64,000 nt of DNA from Pseudarthrobacter sp. NBSH8 (GTDB lineage: Bacteria > Actinomycetota > Actinomycetes > Actinomycetales > Micrococcaceae). The first letter of the stretch is position 1, and every line of letters starts with the position of its first letter. Of the stretch, positions 25,189 through 34,458 are shown one piece after another. The position numbers and the translations under genes are program-made. The notes beneath the pieces were generated by a model. It did not search any database, had not been told where the DNA came from, and saw nothing but the letters and a program-made list of their open reading frames with translations. The stretch is taken from the NCBI RefSeq assembly GCF_014217545.1, contig NZ_CP043178.1:3906001-3970000 (forward strand), read 5' to 3'.

Positions 25189-27420
25189 TTAGGGTGCATG
25201 GGGTTCCACTGTTTCGTGGACCACGAGCATGTGCTCGTCCAGTTCGCCGTCCGGGAAGAAGCAGGCGAACTGCTGGTCCGGCGCGGGCACCGGACCAGCC
25301 CTCAAAACCTGCACCGCCCCCGAAGGCTGCACGGGTTCCAGGGGCGGCTCCAGAGTCAGGCACTGCTCCTGCTTCGCAGCCGGAAGCGCCGCGAAGACGG
25401 GGCAGCGCGTGGCGAAATTGCAGCCCTTCGGCGCATCCAACGGGGACGGCAGATCCCCCTGGAGGATGATCCGCTCCCGGGTGCGCTCGAACTGCGGGTC
25501 GGGGACAGGGATCGCGGACAGCAGTGCGCGGGTATACGGGTGGCGGGGGTTATCGAAGACCCGGTCAACCTCACCGATCTCGACGATCTTGCCCAGGTAC
25601 ATGACAGCCACCCGGTTGGAGATGTGGCGGACCACGGAGAGATCGTGGGCCACCATCAGGTAGCTGAGCCCCAGCTCGGCGCGGAGCTTGTCCAGGAGGT
25701 TGATGACGCCGGCCTGGACCGAGACGTCCAGCGCGGACACCGGCTCGTCCAGGACCACCAGTTTGGGGTTCACGGCCAGGGCCCGGGCTATGCCGACGCG
25801 CTGCCGCTGGCCGCCGGAGAACTGGTTGGGGAACCGGTTGACGTGGTCCGGCTGCAGGCCCACCAGTTTCATGAGTTCCATGATGCGTTTTTTGATGTCC
25901 GGCTTGCTGAGTCCAGCGTTCTGCAGCGGCTCGGCCAGGACTTCGTAGACGGTGAAGCGGGGGTCGAGGGCGCCGGTGGGATCCTGGAAAACCATCTGCA
26001 TTTCCCTGCGCATGGCGCTTTTGGTCTTGGCGTCGGCGGCCTGCTTGTTGCTGATGCCGCCGATGATCACCTCGCCGTCCTGGTCCTTATGGAACTCCAT
26101 AATTTCCAGCAGGGTGGTGGTTTTGCCCGACCCGGACTCACCCACGATGGAGAAGCATTCGCCTTCGCGGATGTCGAAGCTCAGGCCGTCCACGGCCTTC
26201 ACGGTGCCGATGCGCCGCTTGAGCAGGGCGCCCTTGGTCAGCGGAAAGTGCTTGCGGACATCCTTGAGTTCCAGCACTGTTGAGCGTTCCGCGCGGGGGA
26301 TGAGGTCAAAGCGGGAGGCAGGGACCGGCGGGGCGGAAAAGATGTCGTGGACATCCACGTCCTCGCCGAGGGAGCCGGATTTGATGCAGGCCGCCTGGTG
26401 GTAGCCAGCTCCCGGAACCGGGCTCAAGGAAGGCTCGCCGTGCAGGCAGGCGTCGGTCACCAGCGGGCACCGCGGCGCGAAGGAGCAGCCGGTGGGGGTG
26501 TGGAGGAGGTTCGGCGGGATGCCATCGATGGGGATCAGCGAGGATTTCTCCGCGACGTCCACGCGTGGGACCGCCCCGAGCAGGCCCATGGTGTAGGGCA
26601 TCCGGGGATCGTAGTAGATGTCATCCACGCTGCCGGTTTCCACCGGCTTACCGGCGTACATCACCATGATGTCGTCGGCGATGCCCGCCACCACGCCCAG
26701 ATCGTGCGTGATCATCACCACGGCGGCACCCGTTTCCTCCTGCGCCTTATGCAGCACCTCAAGCACCTGGGCCTGGATGGTGACGTCCAGGGCCGTCGTC
26801 GGCTCATCCGCGATCAGTACGCGCGGGTTGTTGGCGATGGCGATGGCGATCATCACGCGCTGGCGCATGCCACCGGAGAACTCGTGCGGAAAGGCCCGGA
26901 GCCTGTTCCGGGGGCTGGGAATGCCCACCATCGCCAGGAGTTCGACGGCGCGGGTTTCCTTCGCCGCCTTGCTCATGCCCGGATTGTGGATGGTGAGGGC
27001 CTCGGTGATCTGGGTTCCCACCGTGTACACCGGAGTGAGGGAGGACAGCGGGTCCTGGAACACCATGGCGATGTCGTTGCCGCGGTAGGCACACATGGCT
27101 TTGTCGCTCAGGCCCAGCAGTTCCTTGCCCTTGAGCCTGACCGAGCCGGAAATCTCGGCAGTGGTAGGCAGCAAGCCCATGATGGCCAGCGATGTCACCG
27201 ATTTGCCGGACCCGGACTCCCCCACGATTCCCAGGGTTCTTCCGGGCATCAGGTCGAAGTTGACGCCCCGAACGGCATGCACAGCCCCGTTTTCGGAGTT
27301 GAAGCTGACGTTCAGGTCCCGGACGGACAGGACAGCGTCCGACGGCGAGTGGAGGCCGGCGATGTGGAGCCGCTCGGCGGCGGTGGGGGCCGGGTCAGCC
27401 GGCTCAAGGAAGGTGCTCAT
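25189..27420 (-). CDS. peptide ABC transporter, fused double ATPase (OppD-OppF type)
   Basis: A 743-aa protein with two complete ATP-binding cassettes. The first (residues ~25-330) has GESGSGKSV and FSGGMRQRV; the second (~390-720) has GESGSGKTTT and FSGGQRQRV. Each is followed by the oligopeptide-family C-terminal extension with a cysteine cluster (FAPRCPLVTDACL and NFATRCPVF), possibly an iron-sulfur or zinc site. One chain replaces separate OppD and OppF. It overlaps the upstream permease by four bases (ATGA). Confidence 0.94.
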   Translation of the reverse strand: MSTFLEPADPAPTAAERLHIAGLHSPSDAVLSVRDLNVSFNSENGAVHAVRGVNFDLMPGRTLGIVGESGSGKSVTSLAIMGLLPTTAEISGSVRLKGKELLGLSDKAMCAYRGNDIAMVFQDPLSSLTPVYTVGTQITEALTIHNPGMSKAAKETRAVELLAMVGIPSPRNRLRAFPHEFSGGMRQRVMIAIAIANNPRVLIADEPTTALDVTIQAQVLEVLHKAQEETGAAVVMITHDLGVVAGIADDIMVMYAGKPVETGSVDDIYYDPRMPYTMGLLGAVPRVDVAEKSSLIPIDGIPPNLLHTPTGCSFAPRCPLVTDACLHGEPSLSPVPGAGYHQAACIKSGSLGEDVDVHDIFSAPPVPASRFDLIPRAERSTVLELKDVRKHFPLTKGALLKRRIGTVKAVDGLSFDIREGECFSIVGESGSGKTTTLLEIMEFHKDQDGEVIIGGISNKQAADAKTKSAMRREMQMVFQDPTGALDPRFTVYEVLAEPLQNAGLSKPDIKKRIMELMKLVGLQPDHVNRFPNQFSGGQRQRVGIARALAVNPKLVVLDEPVSALDVSVQAGVINLLDKLRAELGLSYLMVAHDLSVVRHISNRVAVMYLGKIVEIGEVDRVFDNPRHPYTRALLSAIPVPDPQFERTRERIILQGDLPSPLDAPKGCNFATRCPVFAALPAAKQEQCLTLEPPLEPVQPSGAVQVLRAGPVPAPDQQFACFFPDGELDEHMLVVHETVEPHAP

Positions 27421-28391
27421 TTGCTCTTCTTCTCTGCGCTGTTCTTCTTGGCCCGGCCAACCGAGCTGGAGCTCGGGTCAAAAGCGTCACGCAGGCCATC
27501 GTTCATCATGGCCAGGGACCCCGTGAGCAGGAACATCACGGTGAGCGGGACCCAGAACATCCAGGGGAAGGTCTGGACCTGGGACGTGGCGCCGCCAATC
27601 AGCACGCCGAGGCTCACATCCGGCACCTTGATGCCGATGCCGATGAAGGAGAAAGCCACTTCGGCCAGGATGGCCCCGGTGACGCCGCGGGTTATGTCCA
27701 GGACCAGCAGCGATCCGATGTTGGGGACCAGGTGCCGCCACACGATACGCCGCGGCGGGACGCCCATGTACTGGGCCGCTTTGACGAAATCGCGCTGCAT
27801 CAGCGACATGGACATCGAGCGGATAAGCCGCGCGGTCCCCATCCAGCTGAACACCAGGAGCACGATGATCAGCAGGAGCCAGCTGGGGAGGTTCTTCTTC
27901 AGGCCGTCCCCTCCGCCGCTGGTGGCCACCGCCACCACCAGCAGGGCGGGGATCATGATGAGCGCCTCCAGGACGAAGAGCATCACCTTGTCCACTTTTC
28001 CGCCGAAATAGGCCATGGTGCAGCCGTAGACCGCGGCGACCAGGACGGACACGAGGCCCACAATCAGGCCGATCAGGATGGAGATCCTGGTGCCTTCTAC
28101 AGTCATGGCGTAGAGGTCGATGCCGGCCTGCGAAGTGCCCAGGAAGTGGTCAGCGGACGGCGGCATGCCGATGTTGAAGGGGTCGAGGGTCTCCTTGTCC
28201 CAAGGAGTAAAGAACCCGCCCACGAAGGAGAAGAGGGTCAGGCCCAGGAAGATAGCCAGCCCGGCGACGGCCGTCTTGTTCCGCATAAAACGGCGGAAAA
28301 TGATGGTGGACTTGGCAATCACCACATCAGCGCTTTCGAGATGCGCGTCCTGCGCGACCGCCGCCGGATCAATGGCATTGAGGTTGGTCAT
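27417..28391 (-). CDS. peptide ABC transporter permease (OppC type)
   Basis: A 324-aa inner-membrane permease with about six segments. A soluble N-terminus of ~40 residues precedes the first helix, and the family EAA-like loop is at YMGVPPRRIVWRHLVPNIG. It forms the channel with the OppB-type protein. The start ATG is two bases past the OppB-type stop, and the end overlaps the ATPase gene by four bases. Confidence 0.93.
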   Translation of the reverse strand: MTNLNAIDPAAVAQDAHLESADVVIAKSTIIFRRFMRNKTAVAGLAIFLGLTLFSFVGGFFTPWDKETLDPFNIGMPPSADHFLGTSQAGIDLYAMTVEGTRISILIGLIVGLVSVLVAAVYGCTMAYFGGKVDKVMLFVLEALIMIPALLVVAVATSGGGDGLKKNLPSWLLLIIVLLVFSWMGTARLIRSMSMSLMQRDFVKAAQYMGVPPRRIVWRHLVPNIGSLLVLDITRGVTGAILAEVAFSFIGIGIKVPDVSLGVLIGGATSQVQTFPWMFWVPLTVMFLLTGSLAMMNDGLRDAFDPSSSSVGRAKKNSAEKKSK

Positions 28392-28393
28392 GG

Positions 28394-29377
28394 CTACTGC
28401 ACCCTCACTCTCGGGTCCACAAGCGTGGTGGCGAAGTCGGCGAGAATGGCGCCCACGGCGAAGATAACCGAGCCGTAGGCGAGGGTGGCTGTGGCCGCAT
28501 TGACGTCCTGCAGAGAGATGGCGTCAATGCTCCAGGAGCCCACGCCGGGCCAGGCGAAGATCTTCTCCGCGAAAAAGCCGCCCGCGAAGATGGCCGGGAT
28601 GGTGAACGCGATGCTTTGAGCGACCGGGATGAACGAAACCCGAAGCGCGTGCCGGGTAATGGCCTGGTTCCGCGTCAGCCCCTTGGCGCGCGCCGTGCGG
28701 ACGAAGTCCGCATTGACGTTATCCAGCAGGTACTGGCGCTGCGCGATCTGGTACGAACCCCAGCCGACCAGGGTGATGGCGATCGTTGGAACCGCATAGT
28801 GGCCCACCATGTCCACAAACTGCGCCCACCCGGGCTGCATGCCCGGCGTGGAGATGCCTGTCACGAAGAAGATGCGCTCCCCGACGGTTTCGTTGATGTT
28901 GATGGCACCGAGCTGCACCAGGAAGTAGGCAATGGGGGCGGGCACGATGTACGCGAGGTAGCTGTAGGAGGTGATCACCCGGTCCTGGAACTTGTACTGC
29001 CGGGCCGCCGAGTACACCCCGAGGGCGACGCCGATGACAAGGGTCAGGACGATGGATGCCAGGAAGAGCCGGGTGGAGATCCAGACGCGGTCCCCGAATT
29101 CAGCGTTGATGAATGCGCCGTTGGGGCTGCGTCCCCAGTCCCAGCGGGTCACGATCCCGAAGAGCCACTCCACGTAGCGCTCCCACGGGCTGAGGTCCGG
29201 GTCCAGGCCTTTCAGGCGCATGGAATTGGCTACCTGCTCGGGTGTGGGACGGGGAATCCGTTCCTGTTCGAGGAGCGCCGGCTTAAGCGAACTGACCGCC
29301 AGGAAATAGCCGGCAGACGTGGTCAGGAAAATCATGAAGACGTAGGTGATGCCGCGCTTGGCGAGGTACCTGATCAT
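28394..29377 (-). CDS. peptide ABC transporter permease (OppB type)
   Basis: A 327-aa permease with the single N-terminal helix, long periplasmic loop and five C-terminal helices of OppB proteins. The EAA loop is ARAKGLTRNQAITRHALRVS. It is first in the operon oppB-oppC-ATPase-binding protein. ATG 29377 has only a weak GAAG site. Confidence 0.92.
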   Translation of the reverse strand: MIRYLAKRGITYVFMIFLTTSAGYFLAVSSLKPALLEQERIPRPTPEQVANSMRLKGLDPDLSPWERYVEWLFGIVTRWDWGRSPNGAFINAEFGDRVWISTRLFLASIVLTLVIGVALGVYSAARQYKFQDRVITSYSYLAYIVPAPIAYFLVQLGAININETVGERIFFVTGISTPGMQPGWAQFVDMVGHYAVPTIAITLVGWGSYQIAQRQYLLDNVNADFVRTARAKGLTRNQAITRHALRVSFIPVAQSIAFTIPAIFAGGFFAEKIFAWPGVGSWSIDAISLQDVNAATATLAYGSVIFAVGAILADFATTLVDPRVRVQ

Positions 29378-29737
29378 TTGGCAGCTACTTCAGGATCTTT
29401 GCCACCTGGACTATGGACGAACACTCCAAGGGGTCACCTTGGGCTGGCAACGGAGTTCCTGCCTTCACTGCATCCACGTTCCAGATCCTTCCGATTTCCC
29501 CGGCCCGCGACGGGTCTCGCCGCCACCGGGTTTCCACCAGCGTGTAGCCGGTCTCCCGCGACCAGCTCAGATAAGTCCGGGTGGACTATGTTGCGGGTCA
29601 CATTCCAGAGGAAACTACCACAGAGTAGCGTCCGGAATGCGGGCACCTGTGCGGAATCCGTGCCCGCCGTATCAGATTGTTATGAATAATTCAGTGGAAT
29701 TGATTTGACTGGACCATTCGCCAGATCTAGGCGTATC
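29378..29737. other. 360-bp intergenic region
   Basis: No gene is seen. It lies upstream of the peptide ABC operon and downstream of the TetR gene. The AT-rich part, about 29675-29705, is the likeliest location of the operon promoter. No clear operator or terminator was found. Confidence 0.5.
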
Positions 29738-30346
29738 CTACCGCCCTCGGACCACGCGAGTGACAAGGTCCCGCCAGGAATCGGTCAACCGCTCGGGCGC
29801 CAGGCCTTGGGCGCGGACCGCGCGCAGGAGCCGGTCCGGATCCAGCGTGGCGGCCAGGGACATGGCCATCAGCAACGGGTCCGCATCCATGCCTGCTTCC
29901 CGCAGGAGGTGCTCGATATGGCGCTGCCACAGTATGACTGCCGGGACTTCGTAGCGGCCGTGGTGCGAAGACTCAGCAGCCCTCGCCAGGTCCCCGTGCT
30001 CCATCACATACGCGATCCGCTCCGCACCGAAGGCGATCAGCCGCTCCAGCCCCGGAGCGCCCGGCCCCAGTGGCGGGGGGCCGAACATAAATCGGGCTTG
30101 GAAGGCGGCCTCGGAATCGCTCAGCAACGTCATCATCAGCCCGGCGCGACTGCCGAACCGGCGGAAGACGGTGCCCTTGCCCACGCCGGCCCGCTCGGCC
30201 AACCTGTCCATGGTCAGGGCATCCGGGCCGCACTCGGCAATCAGCTCCCGAGCCGCGCACAAAAGCCGCTCACGGTTCCGCGCAGCGTCACTGCGCTCAG
30301 CGGGCGGCCCGGAGAGCGAACCGGGCAGCAGTGGGATAAAGCTCAC
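29738..30346 (-). CDS. TetR family regulator
   Basis: A 202-aa regulator with a TetR DNA-binding domain (residues ~20-65: LTMDRLAERAGVGKGTVFRRF) and a variable ligand domain. GTG 30346 is chosen because AGGATAAGGA lies immediately upstream; an open frame running to 30469 would cover the promoter of the divergent FMN reductase. The inverted repeat at 30378-30391 lies between the two genes, so the protein probably represses both. Confidence 0.88.
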   Translation of the reverse strand: MSFIPLLPGSLSGPPAERSDAARNRERLLCAARELIAECGPDALTMDRLAERAGVGKGTVFRRFGSRAGLMMTLLSDSEAAFQARFMFGPPPLGPGAPGLERLIAFGAERIAYVMEHGDLARAAESSHHGRYEVPAVILWQRHIEHLLREAGMDADPLLMAMSLAATLDPDRLLRAVRAQGLAPERLTDSWRDLVTRVVRGR

Positions 30347-30377
30347 AGTCCTTATCCTAGTCCCGTGAAATAATAAT

Positions 30378-30391
30378 CGGACTACGGTCCG
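30378..30391. promoter_or_regulatory. candidate TetR operator
   Basis: CGGAC-TACG-GTCCG, perfect 5-bp arms, in the divergent gap between the TetR gene (30346) and the FMN reductase gene (30470). Confidence 0.45.
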
Positions 30392-30469
30392 TTTAGACAA
30401 TGAAGGCACCAAGCCTCCACCCTTCCACCGGCCAGCGGTCCCGTCCGCAGCCTGACCCCAGGAGTCCAT

Positions 30470-31027
30470 ATGTCGAAGAGCACCGTTCTTACCCTTGTTG
30501 GCAGCCTCCGCGCCGAATCCACCAACCAGAAGCTCGCCGAAGCCATCCAGCTAAACGCTCCCGAGCAGGTTGACGTAGTCATCCACGAAAGCCTGGGCAA
30601 CATCCCGTTCTACAACGAGGACATCGACGTCGAAGGCCAGGTTCCCGCCGCTGCCGCCGCCCTCCGCGCGGCCGCCAACGAAGCGGACACCCTTCTCCTG
30701 GTGACCCCGGAACACAACGGCACGGTGCCCGCATCGCTGAAGAACGCCATCGACTGGCTGTCCCGCCCCTTCGGCGCCGGCGCCCTCTCCGGCAAGCCCA
30801 CCGCCGTCGTCGGTACCGCATTCGGCCAGTTCGGTGGCGTGTGGGCCCAGGACGAAGCCCGCAAGGCAGCGGGCATTGCCGGCGCCCAGGTGCTTGAGGA
30901 CGTCAAGCTCGCAGTCCCCGGCTCCATGGTCCGCTTCGCCGAGCTGCACCCGAAGGACGACGCCGAGGTAGTGGAGCAGATCAAGGGCGTCTTCGAGGCA
31001 CTCGCCGCCGCCCAGCCGGCAGCGTAA
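30470..31027 (+). CDS. NADPH-dependent FMN reductase
   Basis: A 185-aa flavodoxin-fold oxidoreductase. It has the FMN phosphate loop GSLRAESTNQKLAEA near the N-terminus and the family motif LLVTPEHNGTVPASLKNAID, where the flavin ring is contacted. Relatives reduce FMN, quinones or azo dyes. It is divergent from the TetR gene and closed by a strong terminator, so it is monocistronic. The physiological substrate is unknown. Confidence 0.9.
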   Translation: MSKSTVLTLVGSLRAESTNQKLAEAIQLNAPEQVDVVIHESLGNIPFYNEDIDVEGQVPAAAAALRAAANEADTLLLVTPEHNGTVPASLKNAIDWLSRPFGAGALSGKPTAVVGTAFGQFGGVWAQDEARKAAGIAGAQVLEDVKLAVPGSMVRFAELHPKDDAEVVEQIKGVFEALAAAQPAA

Positions 31028-31057
31028 GGCAGCCGCACGCAGCGGCCATAAACAACC

Positions 31058-31093
31058 AAATGCCCCGGCCACCGAATGGTGTCCGGGGCATTT
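31058..31093 (+). terminator. strong hairpin terminator
   Basis: Eleven-bp arms AAATGCCCCGG (31058-31068) and CCGGGGCATTT (31083-31093), plus an inner CACC/GGTG pairing, 31 bases after the FMN reductase stop and followed by T-rich sequence. Confidence 0.85.
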
Positions 31094-31204
31094 GTTATCT
31101 CGCCGTGAGCAGGAACGGGACCAGCCACCGCGCACGTGACCAAGTCTTGTTCCAACCGGTACCGCGCCGGCATTTCCAGGGCGGAGGGACCGCCGTAACG
31201 TTAA

Positions 31205-32098
31205 ATGCACGGAAAGCATTGGGGACGGGAACGCGGTGCAGAGATGGCAGGCAGGCAGAGCGCCGGAATGCTGATGGCGACGGCGGCAGCACTTACTCTT
31301 CCGCTGTGGCTGGGAGGCTGCGCCCCCGCTTCGAACCCGCGTACGGGCAGCAGCGTCCCGGCCGGTGCAACTACGCTCGAACGCCCTGACCGCGCCCAGC
31401 AGCCCCTGGTTCCAGTTCCGCAGCCGCAGGCGCCCCCGCCGGCCACCGCTGCGCCCGCCGAAGCCACCGGCCCGTCCTCCGGCTCGCCCCCCGGGCCTTC
31501 AAGCCAAGCGTCAGGCGGGGTTACGGGAACACCGGAGCGGAGCCTGGGCACCGGTCCAGCGTCCGGACCGGCTTCGCCCGGGGCTGCCACGCCCGGCGGC
31601 GGTGCGGCACCCGGCGCACCTAAGGCGGCAAGCCCATCGCCGGCTCCGGAGCCCTCGGCGCCGCCCCCGGCCGTGCCGGCCCCTGGCCTGTCCGCCGGAT
31701 TCCAGACGGTGACCGCCTACTACGTACTGCTGGACGACGGCGGGGCCGGAGGTGTGCGCTTTGGCTGCAACGACAGCCTGGCCGGCGTCCGCCGTACCGT
31801 GGCCGGATCCGCGGAACCTTTGGCCAACGCCATGCGCGCCCTGCTGGACGGAGCCGCAGAACCGACGCCAGGGCTGTACAACTCCCTGTCCGGCTCAACC
31901 CTGACGTTCCTGTCCGGCACTTTCGACGGTACGTCCGTGACGGTCTACCTGTCCGGCTCGATCCGTCCAGCGGGAGTGTGCGACATCCCGCGCATCGAGG
32001 CCCAGCTCACACAGACTGCCGTAGCGTCGGTGGGCGCAATCCGCGCCGACGTTTACGTCAACGGCGTGGGGCTCGCCGAAGCATTGCGCCTCAACTAG
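31205..32098 (+). CDS. GerMN-domain lipoprotein
   Basis: A 297-aa surface lipoprotein. A hydrophobic signal segment ends in the lipobox LGGC (Cys39 from this start). Then comes a ~115-residue Pro/Ala/Gly-rich, probably wall-spanning linker, and a C-terminal GerMN domain (~170-297: ALLDGAAEPTPGLYNSL, SGTFDGTSVTVYLSG, RIEAQLTQTA). In spore formers GerM acts in germination; in non-sporulating Actinobacteria the domain occurs in LpqB-type envelope proteins. The start is unsure: Met14 (31244) fits a shorter signal peptide equally well. Confidence 0.8.
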   Translation: MHGKHWGRERGAEMAGRQSAGMLMATAAALTLPLWLGGCAPASNPRTGSSVPAGATTLERPDRAQQPLVPVPQPQAPPPATAAPAEATGPSSGSPPGPSSQASGGVTGTPERSLGTGPASGPASPGAATPGGGAAPGAPKAASPSPAPEPSAPPPAVPAPGLSAGFQTVTAYYVLLDDGGAGGVRFGCNDSLAGVRRTVAGSAEPLANAMRALLDGAAEPTPGLYNSLSGSTLTFLSGTFDGTSVTVYLSGSIRPAGVCDIPRIEAQLTQTAVASVGAIRADVYVNGVGLAEALRLN

Positions 32099-32116
32099 GC
32101 CAATTGATCAACAGAT

Positions 32117-32148
32117 GTTGCCTGATCAGCAACTTTCGGTTGTATGCT
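32117..32148 (+). promoter_or_regulatory. promoter with overlapping dyad
   Basis: TTGCCT (32118-32123) and TATGCT (32143-32148) form a -35/-10 pair; the -10 ends six bases before GTG 32155. The arms GTTGC (32117-32121) and GCAAC (32129-32133) overlap the -35, so a repressor could act there. Confidence 0.45.
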
Positions 32149-32154
32149 GAGGAT

Positions 32155-33459
32155 GTGAGCCACGAAACACTTGATGCCGGCGCAGTGCAGCTACCGGCCG
32201 AAGCCATTGATGCCATCGAGCGCGCGGCCACGTCCGCCCACCGCGCCGCCCATCCCCACGAGGCGCTGTTTTCGGAACGCGCAGCCAACATTAAGCAATC
32301 GGCGGTCCGGGACGTTTTTGACATCTCGATGCGCCCCGGGCTGGTGTCCCTTGCCGGGGGCAGCCCCTACCTGCAATCCCTTCCGCTGGAGCGGCTGGCC
32401 GCCACGGCTGCAAGCATCATCGCCGACGAGGGGCTCACCGCCCTGCAATACGGCGGCGGGCAGGGCACCGAAGAACTGCGCACCCAGGTCTGCGAGGTAA
32501 TGGCGGCCGAAGGAATCCTGGATGCGCTCCCGCAGAACGTAGTGATCACCGCAGGCTCCCAGTCGGCCCAGGATGTGGCCGTCAAGGTCTTCTGCAACCC
32601 GGGGGACGTGGTACTGGTGGAGAATCCCACCTATGTGGGCGCCCTCAACACGTTTGAGGCCTACCAGGTGGAGGTGGCCACCGTGGAGATGGACGACGAC
32701 GGCCTGGTGCCTGAGCTGCTGGAGGCCAGGATCGCCGCGCTCCAGACGGCAGGGAAGAACATCAAGTTCCTCTACACGATCCCCAACTTCAACAATCCCT
32801 CGGGGATTACCCTGGCGGAGAAACGCCGTCAGCGGGTTGTTGATATATGCCGGAACGCGAATATTCTGGTGCTGGAGGACAACCCCTATGGGCTCCTCCG
32901 GTACGACGGGAAACCACTGGAACCGCTCCGCGCGGCCAACCCCGGCGATGTCATCTACATGGGATCCTTCTCCAAGATCTTTGCCCCCGGCCTGCGCATC
33001 GGCTGGGCGTTAGTCCCGGAGCACCTTCAGCGGCGCTACTACCTTGCATCCGAATCCGTGACGCTGTGCCCGCCGACGCTGAACCAGATGCTGGTGTCCG
33101 CCTACCTCAGGGACTATGACTGGAAGGGCCAGATCGAGACCTACCGGGAACTGTACGCCGAGCGATGCACTGCCATGCTCGCGGCCCTGGACGAACACAT
33201 GCCCGCCGGCACCAGCTGGACCAGCCCGGAAGGCGGCTTCTTCGTCTGGGTCACACTGCCGGAAGGCGTGGACACCTATCCCCTGCTGCAGAAGGCGATC
33301 GACGCCGGTGTCGTCTTTATCCCAGGGGCTGCCTTCACCCCGTCTGATGCGCCGTCCAACAAGCTGCGGCTGGCGTTCAGCGCGGTTCCGCCCGACGCCA
33401 TCAAGGAAGGTGTCCGCCGTTTGGCACCGGTACTGCGGGAAGCCCTTGCAGCGCTGTAA
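32155..33459 (+). CDS. PLP-dependent aminotransferase (class I/II, 2-aminoadipate type)
   Basis: A 434-aa fold-type I transaminase. PLP is held by the lysine in GSFSKIFAPGLRIGW. Other signatures are TAGSQSAQDVAVKVF near the cofactor phosphate, PNFNNPSGITL and LEDNPYGLLRYDG. It resembles the aminotransferase half of MocR regulators but has no DNA-binding domain. Substrates may be aminoadipate, aromatic or branched-chain amino acids. GTG 32155 is favoured because the TATGCT box lies six bases upstream and the fold begins shortly after. Confidence 0.88.
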   Translation: MSHETLDAGAVQLPAEAIDAIERAATSAHRAAHPHEALFSERAANIKQSAVRDVFDISMRPGLVSLAGGSPYLQSLPLERLAATAASIIADEGLTALQYGGGQGTEELRTQVCEVMAAEGILDALPQNVVITAGSQSAQDVAVKVFCNPGDVVLVENPTYVGALNTFEAYQVEVATVEMDDDGLVPELLEARIAALQTAGKNIKFLYTIPNFNNPSGITLAEKRRQRVVDICRNANILVLEDNPYGLLRYDGKPLEPLRAANPGDVIYMGSFSKIFAPGLRIGWALVPEHLQRRYYLASESVTLCPPTLNQMLVSAYLRDYDWKGQIETYRELYAERCTAMLAALDEHMPAGTSWTSPEGGFFVWVTLPEGVDTYPLLQKAIDAGVVFIPGAAFTPSDAPSNKLRLAFSAVPPDAIKEGVRRLAPVLREALAAL

Positions 33460-33512
33460 CGTTGGCCGGACTGAGTGTGGCCAAGAGTGAATCTGAACAA
33501 GGAGTACAAAGC

Positions 33513-33941
33513 ATGAGCGGAATTATTGTTGTTGGCGTCGACGGCAGCGGCACCGCCAAGAAGGCCGCCGAATCGGCCCGGGATCTCGCCGCCGCCGTGG
33601 GTGCCTCGCTTCACGTCGTCTCAGCTTTCGACAGCGACCGTACCGAGATCTTCGGCTCTGGAAGCGACCAGTGGATCGTTTCCGACGCCGACGGTGCCGA
33701 GCATGTTGCCAAGACAGTGGCCGAGGCCCTGGCCGGTTCCATCAAGGTGACCTACTCGGCCGCCCGCGGCAAGCCTGCCGAAGCGCTCATCAAGGAATCC
33801 GAGCGCCTGGGCGCCACGATGATCGTTGTGGGCAACCGGCGGATGCGCGGCATCGGCCGGGTCCTGGGAAGCGTGGCCAACAGCGTGGCCCACAATGCCA
33901 CGTGCGACGTCTACATTGCCAACACCTACGACGCCGACTAA
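33513..33941 (+). CDS. universal stress protein (UspA family)
   Basis: A 142-aa single-domain universal stress protein. It starts with the strand GIIVVGVDGSGTAKKAAE and ends with the nucleotide-binding loop VGNRRMRGIGRVLGSVANSV, which fits the ATP-binding subgroup. Met 33513 is chosen because AAGGAG is about nine bases upstream and the family strand begins there. It is followed by a strong hairpin. Confidence 0.92.
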   Translation: MSGIIVVGVDGSGTAKKAAESARDLAAAVGASLHVVSAFDSDRTEIFGSGSDQWIVSDADGAEHVAKTVAEALAGSIKVTYSAARGKPAEALIKESERLGATMIVVGNRRMRGIGRVLGSVANSVAHNATCDVYIANTYDAD

Positions 33942-33946
33942 CTGAC

Positions 33947-33997
33947 AACGGGACACGATGCACCGGCCGCACCGCGCGACGGTGCATGGTGTCCGTT
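33947..33997 (+). terminator. long hairpin terminator after uspA-type gene
   Basis: Arms at 33947-33965 and 33980-33997 pair along 18 bases with a single bulged G, six bases past the stop codon. Confidence 0.75.
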
Positions 33998-34098
33998 CTC
34001 ACCCCTTAAACGCCGGTTTCAGCACCCGGCCGGCGATAAAATGGAAGGGCCCTCAACGGAGCGGACAACCACTCTCCACTCCAGCCAAAGGGGCCCCC

Positions 34099-34446
34099 TT
34101 GCTAACTCTTCAGCGCCGCCAACTTGTTGGCCACGACATCCTCCTGGCCCGCCACGGCAACCACATCTGCTCCATGCGTGTGGACCGCGGCAACGGCCGC
34201 GTCATTGCACTGCTGGATGACGGCTCCCTGGACAGCGCACCCAACCTCATCTCGCCGGGACTGCGCCTGCCGGAGACCCTCGAGAGCGTGCTGCGCGGCG
34301 ACTGGAAATTCTTCGCGGCCATCGCAGGCGTTGCCCTGGTGCTTGGCGGCCTGATGTTCGCCACATCCGCTGCCTTGGCTGGCGCCATGGCGGGGAATCC
34401 CGAGATGGTCGAGATGATGACGGCTTACTCCGCCTACCGCTACTGA
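34099..34446 (+). CDS. small single-pass membrane protein
   Basis: A 115-aa hypothetical from a TTG start at 34099, with AAAGGGG six bases upstream. The N-terminal ~65 residues are soluble and beta-like (LVGHDILLARHGNHICSMRV). One hydrophobic helix follows (FFAAIAGVALVLGGLMFATS), then a short Met/Tyr-rich tail. No family is recognised. The frame is open upstream to 33958, but that part covers the terminator hairpin, so the short form is preferred. Confidence 0.6.
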   Translation: MLTLQRRQLVGHDILLARHGNHICSMRVDRGNGRVIALLDDGSLDSAPNLISPGLRLPETLESVLRGDWKFFAAIAGVALVLGGLMFATSAALAGAMAGNPEMVEMMTAYSAYRY

Positions 34447-34458
34447 CACCGGGCTCTG

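Noticed and set aside
26347..28011. 554-codon open frame antisense to the peptide ABC genes
   Set aside because: It is rich in Arg, His and Gly, has no family resemblance, and lies over two well-supported ABC genes; a high-GC shadow.
32300..33459. MocR-type regulator
   Set aside because: The aminotransferase fold is there but no GntR winged helix precedes it.
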